Shown: positions 1-8,168 of the stretch, piece after piece
How the letters are laid out: every line of letters starts with the position of its first letter
Numbering within the stretch: position 1 is the first letter of the stretch
Assembly: GCA_018054125.1 (NCBI GenBank)
Contig: JAGPKD010000006.1
Location: 1 to 37,178 of the forward strand
Source of the DNA: Candidatus Oleihabitans oleiphilus
Lineage (GTDB): Bacteria; Atribacterota; Phoenicimicrobiia; Phoenicimicrobiales; Stramentimicrobiaceae
Direction of reading: 5' to 3'
DNA length: 37,178 bases
Position numbers and translations under genes: made by a program
The notes under the pieces: generated by a model
What the model was told of the DNA's origin: nothing
Databases searched by the model: none
The model's input: only the letters and a program-made list of their open reading frames with translations

Positions 1-39
1 TCTCAGGAGGTGGTAAATGCTGCTATTCTCGATTTCTAG
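1..39 (+). CDS. Possible 3' end of an upstream gene (partial)
   Basis: The first 13 codons in frame 1 are open and end with TAG at 37-39, giving the tail SQEVVNAAILDF. The other two frames look less protein-like. Such an ending resembles the last helix of alpha/beta hydrolases, but 12 residues cannot establish a family. The gene would begin before the window. Confidence 0.25.
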   Translation, partial: SQEVVNAAILDF

Positions 40-162
40 GTCTAATTAGATCCTGATAATAAGTTATATTCTCCAAGTAGAAAAGATAGTATTTTTTTGT
101 GACATAGATTTTCAGATTTACATCATATAAAAGACTAAATTTAAAATATCAGGAGGAATTAA

Positions 163-1041
163 ATGTTAAGAAAAAATAAAAATATTTTCATCATTATGAT
201 AGCTGTTGGCTTCATAATATTTTTTAACTGTTCCTGTCTGGCAGCCATCAGCGTATCGGAAATAATTAATAATATGCTGAAGGCGTATGAGAAACAGATG
301 GTAGGAATTAATGATTATACTATCGTGCAGAAGGCTACCGGAGGTATAGCTGCCATGGCTGGAGAAACAACTATCTATTATAAGAAGGCCAAAGTGGATG
401 GAGAGGAAATTTATAAGACTCGTACCGAATCACAACCTATGGGCATGGCTTATGTCTCTATTTATGATGGGAAGTATAACTGGACGCCTAATTTTATGAC
501 CGGTGAGATTGAAAAGGAATTAGCGGGAAGCAATCCAGCACAGTTCTGGAAGAATATTGATTCAGCTAAAACAAAGTATTTAGGTGAAGAAGTGCTTGAT
601 GGCGAAAAGGCTTATGTTTTACAGATTGACAATGCTTTACAGGTGATAGCGAGTCAGCAAGGTGTATCTATAGAAGAAGGAGAATCTCAGGAAGCATCAG
701 GAAAATTGTGGATCAGTAGTAAAACCTGGATGCCTTTACGAATGCAACTAATTATGAAGGTAGATTCAGAGGAAATGATAATAAATACTGTCACCACAAC
801 CGATTATACAGACTATCGTCAGGTTGGTTCTATGCTTCATCCTTTTCAACTGGTCGTGAATATGACTACAGAGATGGATACCTCTGGAATGAGTGCAGAA
901 GACCGGAAAAATTCAGAGCAGACCATGCAAATGATGCAATCTATGATGGCAGGCATGGGTTCTTTCACCATTGAGACGGTGGACATCAAAATAAATACTG
1001 GTCTTTCTGACGATCTTTTCGACGGAACTAAATTGAAATAG
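163..1041 (+). CDS. Exported LolA-like outer-membrane lipoprotein-sorting family protein
   Basis: A 292-residue exported protein. Residues 1-28 form a signal peptide: a basic start, a long hydrophobic core (IFIIMIAVGFIIFF), then a Cys-Ala-Ala region. The mature part alternates beta-strand-like stretches (TTIYYKKAKVDGEEIYKTR; GKLWISSKTWMPLRMQL; DYTDYRQVGSMLHPFQL), the pattern of the LolA/LolB half-barrel family, whose members bind acyl chains and move lipoproteins or lipids through the periplasm. A Met-rich stretch (residues about 245-265) precedes the C terminus. The start is supported by AGGAGG about 6 bases upstream. It stands alone with no operon partner. Function is inferred from fold-like sequence pattern only; its presence would favour a diderm envelope. 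Confidence 0.55.
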   Translation: MLRKNKNIFIIMIAVGFIIFFNCSCLAAISVSEIINNMLKAYEKQMVGINDYTIVQKATGGIAAMAGETTIYYKKAKVDGEEIYKTRTESQPMGMAYVSIYDGKYNWTPNFMTGEIEKELAGSNPAQFWKNIDSAKTKYLGEEVLDGEKAYVLQIDNALQVIASQQGVSIEEGESQEASGKLWISSKTWMPLRMQLIMKVDSEEMIINTVTTTDYTDYRQVGSMLHPFQLVVNMTTEMDTSGMSAEDRKNSEQTMQMMQSMMAGMGSFTIETVDIKINTGLSDDLFDGTKLK

Positions 1042-1064
1042 ATTTAGTCAAACATAAACATATT

Positions 1065-1089
1065 AAACAAGGGACGGTTCTTTGTTTCA
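1065..1089 (+). repeat. Half-copy of the GGGGACGGTT palindromic repeat
   Basis: These 25 bases match the left arm of the palindrome at 1690-1748 with three differences. The matching right arm is absent, so it cannot form the same hairpin. It lies just after the stop of the LolA-like gene. Confidence 0.7.
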
Positions 1090-1155
1090 TAAAACGAAAA
1101 AACTGTTGGCAATAAAAAGAAGAAATATTATTAGAAAATTTTTTCTTATTATTGC

Positions 1156-1183
1156 TTGACAATCTGTTCTATTGATGTATAAT
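1156..1183 (+). promoter_or_regulatory. Strong sigma-70-type promoter for the RRM gene
   Basis: A perfect -35 box TTGACA (1156-1161) and a perfect -10 box TATAAT (1178-1183) are separated by 16 bases. Transcription would start near 1190, leaving a leader of about 185 bases before the ATG at 1377. This is the clearest promoter in the window. Confidence 0.75.
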
Positions 1184-1211
1184 GAGTTGTCACTTAGAAA
1201 TAGGTGCAAAT

Positions 1212-1271
1212 GTTATAAATAAATCATTTATAACGTTGAAGGAACAACTTCATAAACTTGAGGATTGTTCC
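1212..1271 (+). promoter_or_regulatory. Structured 5' leader of the RRM gene
   Basis: Two hairpins are visible. The first pairs GTTATAAA (1212-1219) with TTTATAAC (1227-1234). The second pairs GGAACAA (1241-1247) with TTGTTCC (1265-1271). A competing small hairpin, GTTG (1235-1238) with CAAC (1245-1248), uses part of the second one, so the leader could switch between folds. Long leaders are typical of cold-induced RNA-binding and cold-shock genes. Regulation here is an inference. Confidence 0.45.
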
Positions 1272-1376
1272 ACAGTAATATATTAAATAGAGAGATTTGG
1301 TTACTATCTTGTGATGCGATACCTCAAAATTTAATGTTACTGAAAAAATAAAATAAATAAAAAAGGAGGTAAGAGC

Positions 1377-1649
1377 ATGCAAGGTAGTAAATTGTATGTG
1401 GGAAATTTAAGTTATTCTGTTACTAACCAGCAACTGGAAGAGCTTTTCGCTAATCAGGGCACTGTCAAAAGTGTCAATATTATCGAAGGCAAAGGCTTTG
1501 GTTTTGTAGAAATGTCTTCATCAGAAGAAGCACAATCAGCTATGGAAGCTTTGAATAATTCTGAATTTGCTGGTCGTCCTTTAAAGATTGATGAAGCCAG
1601 ACCACAAAAGCCCAGAAGAGATTTTCGTGATAGCAGAAGACGTTATTAA
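1377..1649 (+). CDS. RRM-domain RNA-binding protein (cyanobacterial Rbp type)
   Basis: A 90-residue protein made of one RNA recognition motif. RNP2 (LYVGNL, residues 6-11) and RNP1 (KGFGFVEM, residues 39-46) are both intact, including the aromatic residues that stack on RNA bases. A short Arg-rich tail (PRRDFRDSRRRY) follows. Single-RRM proteins of this size in bacteria bind single-stranded RNA and are often induced by cold. The start is fixed by AGGAGG 7 bases upstream of ATG. It has its own promoter and a long leader, and it is followed by a large palindrome that may end its transcript. It appears to be a single-gene unit. Confidence 0.9.
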   Translation: MQGSKLYVGNLSYSVTNQQLEELFANQGTVKSVNIIEGKGFGFVEMSSSEEAQSAMEALNNSEFAGRPLKIDEARPQKPRRDFRDSRRRY

Positions 1650-1689
1650 CTTTTAGTTAATGATACAGAAAAATTCTAAACAGTAAACA

Positions 1690-1748
1690 TAAACAGGGGA
1701 CGGTTATCTGTTTCAATACATATGAAACAGATAACCGTCCCCTGTTTA
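1690..1748 (+). repeat. Perfect 26-bp inverted repeat (REP-like, possible terminator)
   Basis: The left arm 1690-1715 and right arm 1723-1748 are perfectly complementary over 26 bases around a 7-base loop. The core is GGGGACGGTT. Repeats with this core are scattered through many bacterial genomes and have the shape of REP elements, sometimes linked to Y1-type (TnpA-REP) transposases; none is present here. Its position 40 bases after the RRM stop would let it end or stabilise that transcript. Confidence 0.85.
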
Positions 1749-1768
1749 CTTTATAGGTTTCTTAAAGC

Positions 1769-1785
1769 CACCCGCTTTGCGGGTG
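1769..1785 (+). repeat. Short GC-rich hairpin upstream of purC
   Basis: CACCCGC (1769-1775) pairs with GCGGGTG (1779-1785) around a TTT loop. No T-run follows, so a terminator role is doubtful. It lies in the purC leader, just after the large palindrome, and may belong to the same inserted element. Confidence 0.5.
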
Positions 1786-1865
1786 CGATGTTTATTTGCT
1801 TTGAGGAAAAGAATAAGATAAAATTTATTCAAAATGTAATACAGCCTAAGGAAGGTAATAAAATA

Positions 1866-2552
1866 ATGGAACTTATTTATCAAGGAAAAACAAAAGATGT
1901 TTATTTGTTAGAGGATGGAAATTATCTATTAAAGTTTAAGGATGATGTGACTGGAGAAAATGGAGTTTTTGACCCGGGAGCCAATACTGTGGGCTTAACC
2001 ATAGCAGGAGCTGGCAAAGCTGCCTTAAAATTGTCTACATTGTTTTTTGAACTGTTAGAAAAAAAAGGCATCCCCACCCACTATATCAGTGCCAATATTG
2101 AGGAAGCTACCATGACTGTAAAACCAGCCATGGTATTTGGGAAGGGTTTGGAGGTTATTTGTCGGTATAGGGCGGTAGGCAGTTTTTTAAAGCGTTATGG
2201 TAGTTATATAGAAGAGGGAAAACCTTTAGACGGACTGGTAGAGGTTACCCTGAAAGATGATGAACGAAATGACCCTTTAATCAATGAAGATGCTCTTGAC
2301 CTGCTGGGAATACTTTCTAAGGAAGAATACCAGATATTAAAAGAACTTGCCAGAAAGATTGGAAATATTATAAAAGAGGTATTAGCTAATAAAGGAATCG
2401 AATTGTATGATATTAAACTTGAATTTGGCAGGAGTAAAGATAATAATAAAATAATTTTAATTGATGAAATTTCTGGTGGTAATATGAGAGCCTATAAAAA
2501 CGGAAAATACCTGGAACCATTGCAATTAGAAAAATTAGTGACAACCTCATAA
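1866..2552 (+). CDS. purC: Phosphoribosylaminoimidazole-succinocarboxamide synthase
   Basis: SAICAR synthetase, step 8 of purine synthesis: ATP-dependent joining of aspartate to CAIR. The protein reads MELIYQGKTKDVYLLEDG from the start, with the conserved GKTKDVY nucleotide loop. It continues through the family blocks ICRYRAVGSFLKRYG, DDERNDPLINED and IKLEFGRS, and ends at LIDEISGGNMR. Its 228 residues are close to the usual 230-240. The frame stays open upstream to 1722, but that extension reads through the palindrome and is not protein-like; AAGGAAGGT precedes the ATG at 1866. No other pur genes are nearby, so this is a lone purine gene. Confidence 0.93.
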   Translation: MELIYQGKTKDVYLLEDGNYLLKFKDDVTGENGVFDPGANTVGLTIAGAGKAALKLSTLFFELLEKKGIPTHYISANIEEATMTVKPAMVFGKGLEVICRYRAVGSFLKRYGSYIEEGKPLDGLVEVTLKDDERNDPLINEDALDLLGILSKEEYQILKELARKIGNIIKEVLANKGIELYDIKLEFGRSKDNNKIILIDEISGGNMRAYKNGKYLEPLQLEKLVTTS

Positions 2553-2683
2553 TATTTGAAGTTTAAGAAGAAAAAGGTGAAAATAAACTATGATTTTTTT
2601 GGGATTCCGAAATTATAAAATGATAGTTATCAAGTTTTAGTTGAGCTTGATTATCTACTTTAAATTATATCAGGAGGACGGCA

Positions 2684-4165
2684 ATGATAAATTTTCCAGC
2701 AGTTAAAATGGCAATAGTTGCGGTAAGTCGTGACTGTTTCCCTATTGAACTCAGTAGAAACAGAAAAGATGCAATAATAAGAGAATGTGTTAATGAAAAT
2801 ATTTCCATTAAAGATATTAAAACTGTTGTAGAAAATGAAAAAGACGTCTTAAATGTTTTAACCGAGTTAAAAGAGGAAAATATTAATACACTGGTGATTT
2901 ATTTAGGTAATTTTGGTCCTGAAGGTCCAGAAACAATGCTTGCTCAAAAGTTTTCAGGGCCAACTATGTTTGTTGCAGCAGCTGAAGAAACTGGAAAGAA
3001 TTTATATGATGGGCGTGGTGATGCCTACTGTGGCATGTTAAATGCGTCTTACAGTATAGGGCTCAGGAATTTAAATCCATATATTCCCGAATGTCCAGTC
3101 GGTACAGCAAAAGAGATAACAAAAATGATTTCAGACTTTGAGAATATTGCCAGGATATTACTCGGTCTTAAAAGACTGAAGATAATAACTTTTGGTCCCA
3201 GACCATATGATTTTCTTGCTTGTAATGCACCTATAAAACCTCTTTTTAATTTAGGCATAGAGATAATGGAAAATTCAGAGTTAGACCTTTTTGATGCTTT
3301 CCATAAACATAAAGACGATCCAAGGATACCAGAAATTGCTCAGGAAATGAATTATGAATTGGGACAGGGTAATAAATATCCTGAACTACTTTTTACCCTG
3401 GCACAGTATGAACTTACTCTAAAGGATTGGATGGAACAAAATTTAGGTACCTCTGAATTTGTAGCATTTGCCAATAAATGCTGGCCAGCTTTTCAAACTC
3501 AATTTGGATTTGTGCCCTGTTATGTTAATTCCAGATTTACTGCCAGGGGAATACCTATTTCTTGTGAAACAGATATATATGGTGCCTTGAGTGAATTTAT
3601 AATTACCCTTGCTACTAAATTACCACCCACTCTGCTTGATATAAATAATACAGTACCAGAAGATGTTTATGAAGAAAATAAGGATAAAGTAAAAGATTAT
3701 AAATTAAATGACTTATTTATGGGATTCCATTGTGGTAATACCCCTTCTTGTTATCTTAAAGATGCTGAATTAAAATATCAATTAATAATGCATAGATTAC
3801 TGGAGAAAGATAAAGAACCAGACATTTCCCGAGGTACTCTGGAAGGAACTATAAGACCGGGAGAAATTACTCTTTTTAGATTACAGGGGACTGCTAGTTG
3901 TGAACTAAAAAGTTACATAGCTCAAGGTGAAGTTCTGGATATAAATCCAAAATCTTTTGGTGGCATAGGTGTATTTGCTGTTAAGGAGATGGCAAGATTC
4001 TATCGTCATGTTCTTATTGAAAAAAGATTTCCTCATCATACTGGGGTAGCATTTAAACATACTGGCCAGGTTTTGTTTGAAGCTATGAAAATGTTACCAA
4101 TTGCTGATATTTCTTTTAATCATCCTGAATATCTGCCTTATTCAAAGGAGAATCCCTTTTGCTAA
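2684..4165 (+). CDS. L-fucose/L-arabinose isomerase-family protein
   Basis: A 493-residue ketol-isomerase-like protein of the FucI/AraA superfamily (COG2407 type). The N-terminal half is Rossmann-like (IVAVSRDCFP; NTLVIYLGNFGPEGPE). The block ISCETDIYGALSEF (from about residue 292) carries E295, and LLDINN carries D319; these match the Mn-binding Glu and Asp of L-fucose isomerase. A His-rich segment near the C terminus (FPHHTGVAFKHTG) could supply the third ligand. Members interconvert aldoses and ketoses. The substrate cannot be read from sequence. A sugar kinase of the FGGY family lies 219 bases downstream on the same strand, which supports an isomerase-kinase route for a pentose or deoxyhexose. 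AGGAGG precedes the ATG. Confidence 0.8.
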   Translation: MINFPAVKMAIVAVSRDCFPIELSRNRKDAIIRECVNENISIKDIKTVVENEKDVLNVLTELKEENINTLVIYLGNFGPEGPETMLAQKFSGPTMFVAAAEETGKNLYDGRGDAYCGMLNASYSIGLRNLNPYIPECPVGTAKEITKMISDFENIARILLGLKRLKIITFGPRPYDFLACNAPIKPLFNLGIEIMENSELDLFDAFHKHKDDPRIPEIAQEMNYELGQGNKYPELLFTLAQYELTLKDWMEQNLGTSEFVAFANKCWPAFQTQFGFVPCYVNSRFTARGIPISCETDIYGALSEFIITLATKLPPTLLDINNTVPEDVYEENKDKVKDYKLNDLFMGFHCGNTPSCYLKDAELKYQLIMHRLLEKDKEPDISRGTLEGTIRPGEITLFRLQGTASCELKSYIAQGEVLDINPKSFGGIGVFAVKEMARFYRHVLIEKRFPHHTGVAFKHTGQVLFEAMKMLPIADISFNHPEYLPYSKENPFC

Positions 4166-4384
4166 ATGACTTTGTATTTTTTACATGCGACCTATTCCAA
4201 ATTAGGTTCTGCCTGTATAGTAAGGGATGATGGTAAAGATAACTTTTAGCTTCTCAATATTTATAAAAATTGTTTAGGGATGTACTAACATGCTGAAAAG
4301 AGTAAAAAGGGAAGTTTATGAAGCTTATATAAATGTTTAGGAAAATAAATTGTGGATATGAACCTCAAAAAAAGGAGATAAAAG

Positions 4385-5929
4385 ATGTCAAGCCAGTTTC
4401 TGTTGGGAACTGATATTGGTACCCAGGGTACCAAGACAGTAATAGTAAACCCTGAGGGACAGATAATTGCTTCTGCATTTTCAGAATATGATGTAATAAA
4501 ACCAAAACCTACCTGGGTAGAGCAATGGCCTGAGGTATGGGTAAAAGCAACACTGGAAACCATAAAAAAAACCATAGAGAAATCAAAAGTAAAACCTGGA
4601 GAAATTGCTGGAATAGCCTTGAGTGGATTATATGGTGGTTCTGGTATACCAGTTGATAAAGAAATGGAACCAATAAGACCCTGCCTTATCTGGATGGATC
4701 GTAGAGCAACCGAGGAAGTGCAATGGGTAAAAGATAATGTGGATAAAGATAAGATATTTAGCATCACTGGTAATTATGTCGATTCTTATTATGGATTTAC
4801 CAAGATGATGTGGATTAGGAATAATGAGCCGGATAATTGGCGCAGGATATTTCAATTTATTACCCCCAAAGATTATGTTATCTATAAATTAACTGGAGAA
4901 AATATTACTGACTTTTCCTCTGCTGGTAATATTGGAGGTATCTTCGATATAAAAAAGAAATACTGGTCTGAGGAAATGTGTAGTATACTCGGTATCCCTT
5001 TATCAATGTTACCAGGACAGATTGTAAAATCTGCTGATATTGTTGGTAAAATTACCAAAGAAGTTTCGCAGTTATGTGGTTTACTGGAAGGGACTCCGGC
5101 AATAGCAGGAGGTATAGATGCCCCCGTAGCCTCTTTAAGTGCCGGAGTTTTAGAAGAGAAGAGTCATGTAGCTATGGTGGGTACTTCTATTTGTTGGGGA
5201 GTGGTACATAAAGGACAGCACCTCTCTCCGAAATTAGTAAGTTTTCCATATGTGGCCTATGATGATGAGATGATATATACATTTGGAGGAGCGGCAACAG
5301 CAGGTGGTATCGTAAGATGGTTTAGAGATCAGTTTGGGGAAAGAGAAATGGCCGTGGAAAAAGAATTACCTATCTCAGCATATCAGCTGATGGATAAAGA
5401 AGCTGAAAAGATAAGTCCTGGTTCGGATGGACTTTTATTGTTACCCTATTTTATGGGTGAACGTTCCCCTATCTGGGATCCTGATGCTAAAGGTACTATT
5501 ATTGGTTTAACCTTATACCACTCCAGGATGCATCTATATCGGGCAATTCTGGAAGGAGTTGCTTATTCCTTACGTCACAATATAGAAGCTGGTTTAGAAA
5601 GTGGATTGGAACTTACTGAGGAAGGTATTATGGTAGGTGGGGCTACTAAATCCCCTTTATGGCTGAAAATATTTTCCGATGTAACTGGCTTTCCCATCAA
5701 GACTCTCAAACAGGATGTGGAAGCACCTTATGGAGATGCCTTATTGGCTGGTGTTGGTACCGGAGTCTTAAGCTCTTATCAGAAGATAAAAGATTGGGTA
5801 CAGTTCAATACTCCAATATATCCTGATGAGAAGGTAAAAAAAGTTTATGACCAATATTTCATAGAATATCAGAAAGCATATGAAGCTCTAAAAGATATTA
5901 TGAAGAGATTGGGCAAAATGAAGATGTGA
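4385..5929 (+). CDS. FGGY-family carbohydrate kinase (xylulokinase-like)
   Basis: A 514-residue sugar kinase of the usual FGGY length. The N-terminal phosphate loop is GTDIGTQGTKT (residues 8-18). WMDRRATEE (from residue 103) is the substrate-binding block. The catalytic base should be D245 in AGGIDAPVA. The adenosine motif GGATKSPLWLKIFSDVTG lies near residue 420. It phosphorylates a ketose or polyol with ATP; XylB-type is the nearest sense, but ribulokinase- or erythritol-type substrates are possible. AAAGGAG precedes the ATG. It likely works with the isomerase just upstream. No sugar transporter or regulator for the pair is visible in the window. Confidence 0.85.
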   Translation: MSSQFLLGTDIGTQGTKTVIVNPEGQIIASAFSEYDVIKPKPTWVEQWPEVWVKATLETIKKTIEKSKVKPGEIAGIALSGLYGGSGIPVDKEMEPIRPCLIWMDRRATEEVQWVKDNVDKDKIFSITGNYVDSYYGFTKMMWIRNNEPDNWRRIFQFITPKDYVIYKLTGENITDFSSAGNIGGIFDIKKKYWSEEMCSILGIPLSMLPGQIVKSADIVGKITKEVSQLCGLLEGTPAIAGGIDAPVASLSAGVLEEKSHVAMVGTSICWGVVHKGQHLSPKLVSFPYVAYDDEMIYTFGGAATAGGIVRWFRDQFGEREMAVEKELPISAYQLMDKEAEKISPGSDGLLLLPYFMGERSPIWDPDAKGTIIGLTLYHSRMHLYRAILEGVAYSLRHNIEAGLESGLELTEEGIMVGGATKSPLWLKIFSDVTGFPIKTLKQDVEAPYGDALLAGVGTGVLSSYQKIKDWVQFNTPIYPDEKVKKVYDQYFIEYQKAYEALKDIMKRLGKMKM

Positions 5930-6116
5930 TTAAAATCTTTTTTGACAAAATTTATGCTCTGGAAAATATACCGAGCGGATTGGCTGACAGTTCAACGAGA
6001 TTAAAAGACTCTGTTCTACTTTGCTTAAGTTCGCTTACTTGAAAGGTAAGGCATGAGTTCGAGACAGTGTATCGTGCAGTTGGACAGAAAAGTTCCAGTT
6101 GCAGAAAGGATTTAAA

Positions 6117-6653
6117 ATGGAAAAAACCTTAGTTCTTATTAAACCGGAGGCAATAGAAAGAAGACTGGTAGGTGAAATAATTTCCCGATTAGAAAGAGTA
6201 GGGTTAAAATTAGAAGAGATTAAGTTTTTAAGCCCTGCCAGAGAAATAGTGGAAAAACATTATCCCGATAACCAGAAATGGCTTAGAAAGGTGGGCAGCA
6301 AAACAATTGATACTTATAAGAGATATAATTTAAACCTGAGGCAAGATTTAGGCACCGAAGAGGCCTTAGAAATTGGCCGGATAATCAGAAAATGGCTCAT
6401 CGAGCATTTGACCTCCAGCCCGATTATTGCCCTTATCTTAAGTGGGAATCATGCCGTGGAAGTAACCAGAAAAATGGTAGGCAGTACCGTACCTCTTTTT
6501 GCAGAATTAGGTACCATAAGAGGTGATTTTTCCGCTGATTCTCCAGATTGTTCTACTCCTGAAAAAAGAGTCTTATATAATTTAGTTCATGCCTCTGAAT
6601 CAGTTGAAGAAGCTCAACGGGAAATTGCCCTCTGGTTTGGCCATAAGAACTAA
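6117..6653 (+). CDS. ndk: Nucleoside diphosphate kinase, long form
   Basis: Balances NTP pools by passing the gamma phosphate through a phospho-histidine. The start TLVLIKPEAIERRLVGEI and the block RKMVGST...GTIRGDFS are classic Ndk. The catalytic His lies in YNLVHASES, where the usual form is NLVHGSD. At 178 residues it is longer than the usual 140-150. The extra part lies between residues about 58 and 90 (VGSKTIDTYKRYNLNLRQDL...), an insertion seen in some archaeal and deep-branching bacterial enzymes. The frame is open to 6099, but ATG 6117 is preceded by AAAGGA at a good distance and aligns with the family start. Confidence 0.9.
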   Translation: MEKTLVLIKPEAIERRLVGEIISRLERVGLKLEEIKFLSPAREIVEKHYPDNQKWLRKVGSKTIDTYKRYNLNLRQDLGTEEALEIGRIIRKWLIEHLTSSPIIALILSGNHAVEVTRKMVGSTVPLFAELGTIRGDFSADSPDCSTPEKRVLYNLVHASESVEEAQREIALWFGHKN

Positions 6654-6689
6654 ATAGAACATGGTCCATAATTTTAAAGGAGTGTAAAA

Positions 6690-8156
6690 ATGATTGATTT
6701 AACAATTCATGAAGAACAACTTCAAAGAACCATTACCAGAGCGAGAGAGAGAAATATTATTATTCCCACTTTTAAACAGATGAAAAATCCAGAGCTTATT
6801 CCTGAGGAAATCAAAGATAAACTAAAAAAGACCGGTTTATGGGATATCAACTCTTATAATCTATTTCGTATTACCTGGAAGAATAAACCAGTAAAGATGG
6901 GTGGACTTTTTGATGGAGTAAACTTCCTGGAATTACCTCGCAAACTAACTGGAGTTAAAGCGCGTATTATCGGATTGGTAGGTAAGTGGTTTCCCACTGG
7001 AGCTCATAAGGTGGGTGCTACTTTTGGTTGCCTTGTTCCGCGATTGGTAACCGGTCAGTTTGACCCAACTTATCAAAAGGCTGTTTGGCCTTCTACTGGT
7101 AATTATTGTCGTGGTGGTGCTTATAATGCTGCACTTCTCTCCTGCCAGTCCATTGCTATTCTACCAGAAGGAATGAGTAGAGAACGTTTTGAATGGTTAG
7201 CTCAGGTGGCAGGAGAAGTCATAGCTACTCAAGGAACAGAGAGTAATGTAAAAGAGATATTTGATAAGACCTGGGAGCTGAAAAAGACCAGGGATAATGT
7301 GGTTATTTTTAATCAGTTCGAAGAGTTTGGTAATTACCTCTGGCATTATGAGGTTACCGGTCAGGCAATAAAAGAGGTATTGGAACAGGTCATGGATTCC
7401 CAAGAACACTTTGCCGGGATAGTATTGACTACTGGTTCTGCAGGGACTCTGGGTTGTGGAGATTATTTGAAAGAGATATTTCCCACCAGTAAGATTGCTG
7501 CTGGTGAGGCTTTACAATGCCCAACTCTGCTGGCCAATGGGTATGGTGGCCATCGCATTGAAGGGATAGGAGATAAACATGTGCCCTGGATTCATAATGT
7601 AAAAAACACTGATATGGTTATTGCTATTGATGACCGTAATGCTATGGGACTTATTCGACTGTTTAATGAACCTGCTGGGAAGAGCTATTTAAATAAGATA
7701 GGCATTGAGGATAGTATTATTGAACAGTTACCTCTGTTAGGAATTTCCAGTGTGGCTAATCTCATTATGGCTATTAAATTTGCTAAATATTATGAACTTA
7801 CTGAAAAAGATATTGTCTTTACTGTCTTTACTGATTCTATGGAATTATATGAGTCTAGACTTAAAGAATTAGAAGCAGAGTTTGGTACTTATAGTATTAA
7901 TGATGCTGCCATTTGTTATCATGCTAATATCAAAGCCATTTCTACTGATTATATGCAGGAATTGACTTATTATGATCGAAAAAGAATTCATAATTTAAAA
8001 TACTTTACCTGGATAGAACAGCAGGGTAAGAACTTAGAGGAATTAAATGCCCAGTGGTATGATTATGAGCATTATTGGGGAAGTATTCGTAATCAGGCTG
8101 ATAAAATTGATAAACTGATTAATGAATTTAATAAGAAAGTCAGTTCGCTTGACTAA
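6690..8156 (+). CDS. Fold-type-II PLP-dependent enzyme (cysteine synthase/TrpB-like)
   Basis: A 488-residue protein of the tryptophan-synthase-beta/cysteine-synthase fold. K107 in FPTGAHKVGAT is the expected Schiff-base lysine. WPSTGNYCRGGAYNAALL (from residue 133) is the STGN loop that holds the substrate carboxylate, and GIVLTTGSAGTLGCGDYL is the Gly-rich phosphate cup. After about residue 400 there is an extra C-terminal region rich in Tyr and Trp that normal cysteine synthases (about 310 residues) lack. The reaction cannot be fixed from sequence: beta-elimination or replacement on an amino acid is most likely. AAAGGAG lies 7 bases before the ATG. It follows ndk by 36 bases and may share its transcript. 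Confidence 0.75.
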   Translation: MIDLTIHEEQLQRTITRARERNIIIPTFKQMKNPELIPEEIKDKLKKTGLWDINSYNLFRITWKNKPVKMGGLFDGVNFLELPRKLTGVKARIIGLVGKWFPTGAHKVGATFGCLVPRLVTGQFDPTYQKAVWPSTGNYCRGGAYNAALLSCQSIAILPEGMSRERFEWLAQVAGEVIATQGTESNVKEIFDKTWELKKTRDNVVIFNQFEEFGNYLWHYEVTGQAIKEVLEQVMDSQEHFAGIVLTTGSAGTLGCGDYLKEIFPTSKIAAGEALQCPTLLANGYGGHRIEGIGDKHVPWIHNVKNTDMVIAIDDRNAMGLIRLFNEPAGKSYLNKIGIEDSIIEQLPLLGISSVANLIMAIKFAKYYELTEKDIVFTVFTDSMELYESRLKELEAEFGTYSINDAAICYHANIKAISTDYMQELTYYDRKRIHNLKYFTWIEQQGKNLEELNAQWYDYEHYWGSIRNQADKIDKLINEFNKKVSSLD

Positions 8157-8168
8157 ATAAATAATATA

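Larger units (their letters stand above)
1042..1376 (+). other. Intergenic leader region of the RRM gene
   Basis: This 335-base gap holds a half copy (1065-1089) of the GGGACGGTT palindrome found in full at 1690-1748, a sigma-70-type promoter (1156-1183), and a leader of about 185 bases with several possible hairpins. No convincing reading frame is present. Confidence 0.6.

Noticed and set aside
1722-1865. Upstream extension of purC
   Set aside because: It translates the right arm of the palindrome and has no ribosome site; ATG 1866 fits the family start.
4285-4855. Minus-strand open frames inside the FGGY kinase gene
   Set aside because: They are shadows of the kinase gene, with no motifs or ribosome sites.
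5942-5972. Promoter TTGACA...TATACC before ndk
   Set aside because: The spacing is 19 bases and the -10 box is weak; not reliable enough to list.
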